A stretch of 5,430 nt of DNA, taken from the NCBI GenBank assembly GCA_002407645.1, contig DHNU01000007.1, forward strand, positions 1 through 5,430, read 5' to 3'. This document shows positions 5,299 to 5,430 of this stretch, in pieces. The notes under the pieces are model-generated. The model searched no databases, had not been told where the DNA came from, and saw only the letters and a list, made by a program, of their open reading frames with translations. The DNA is from Ruminococcaceae bacterium UBA5408. GTDB taxonomy: Bacteria; Bacillota; Clostridia; Oscillospirales; Acutalibacteraceae. The stretch's first letter is position 1; every line of letters begins with the position of its first letter. The translations under genes were made by a program, and so were the position numbers.

Positions 5299-5351
5299 TT
5301 TGGTTCTTATTTGGTTCTTACTTTTACAAAAACCCGCAAATAAGAACCAAA
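5299..5351. repeat. Tandem direct repeat plus inverted copy, candidate integrase or att-associated sites
   Basis: TTTGGTTCTTA occurs twice back to back (5299-5309 and 5310-5320), and its reverse complement TAAGAACCAAA lies at 5341-5351. The first copy belongs to a perfect 14-bp inverted repeat, TTTGGTTCTTATTT (5299-5312) with AAATAAGAACCAAA (5338-5351), separated by 25 bp. Position 45-100 bp after the integrase stop is where element ends and recombinase binding sites are often found. No T-run follows, so a terminator is less likely. The role is inferred. Confidence 0.6.
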
Positions 5352-5430
5352 GCCCACAAAACTCAAAATGTAAAATTTGGCTCTGTACCTACGATTTTTC
5401 AATGCACATGTCAACGCCGGAAAAGAAATG

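Noticed and set aside
5299..5351. Integrase terminator
   Set aside because: The 14-bp stem has a 25-base gap and no T-run after it, and the additional tandem copy suggests a binding site instead.
1..5430. CRISPR array, tRNA or rRNA
   Set aside because: No regularly spaced repeats and no tRNA-like cloverleaf or rRNA-like sequence was found on reading either strand.

Overview
The window looks like the integrase end of a decaying prophage in a low- to mid-GC Firmicute, probably a gut Clostridium-type bacterium. The basis is a PBSX/XkdX-type myovirus tail module, strong Shine-Dalgarno sites and a Firmicutes-type phage/ICE tyrosine recombinase. No taxon can be fixed from the sequence alone.

Left part (1-2123, minus strand): reading leftward from about 2100 there is a small helix-turn-helix (excisionase-like) protein, a stretch with two hairpins, two small translationally coupled phage proteins of unknown function, a damaged baseplate J (gp47/XkdT) gene and an intact 45-residue XkdX-like gene. 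The baseplate J frame has no usable start where its N-terminal homology begins. It also carries an in-frame TAG after the first conserved block, and it follows small early-type phage genes directly. This suggests a deletion joined the lysogeny/early region to the tail module.

Middle (2124-3953): a roughly 475-bp AT-rich stretch without a convincing gene ends in a perfect 22-bp palindrome. It is followed by a three-gene plus-strand operon with two 4-bp ATGA overlaps: a RelE/HigB-like toxin, an HTH (HigA-like) antitoxin with a C-terminal extension, and a protein whose C-terminal half resembles the SecB chaperone. I read this as a tripartite toxin-antitoxin-chaperone (TAC) module, the architecture of M. 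tuberculosis HigB1-HigA1-SecB(TA). It is the most interesting content of the window. Firmicutes generally lack housekeeping SecB, so a SecB-like protein here most likely serves the antitoxin and not general export. The operon is much more AT-rich than the tail genes, as expected for cargo acquired separately.

Right part (4057-5430, plus strand): a tyrosine recombinase with all its catalytic residues, but split by a frameshift at an A6 run between the catalytic Lys and the His-x-x-Arg motif. Downstream lie two tandem 11-bp repeats and an inverted copy, candidate integrase binding sites or att-associated repeats, and then a short tail that may be host DNA.

Together: baseplate J and the integrase are both disrupted while all three TAC genes are open. 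The likely picture is a prophage stranded and eroding in the chromosome, with an addiction module that is either still selected or too young to have decayed.
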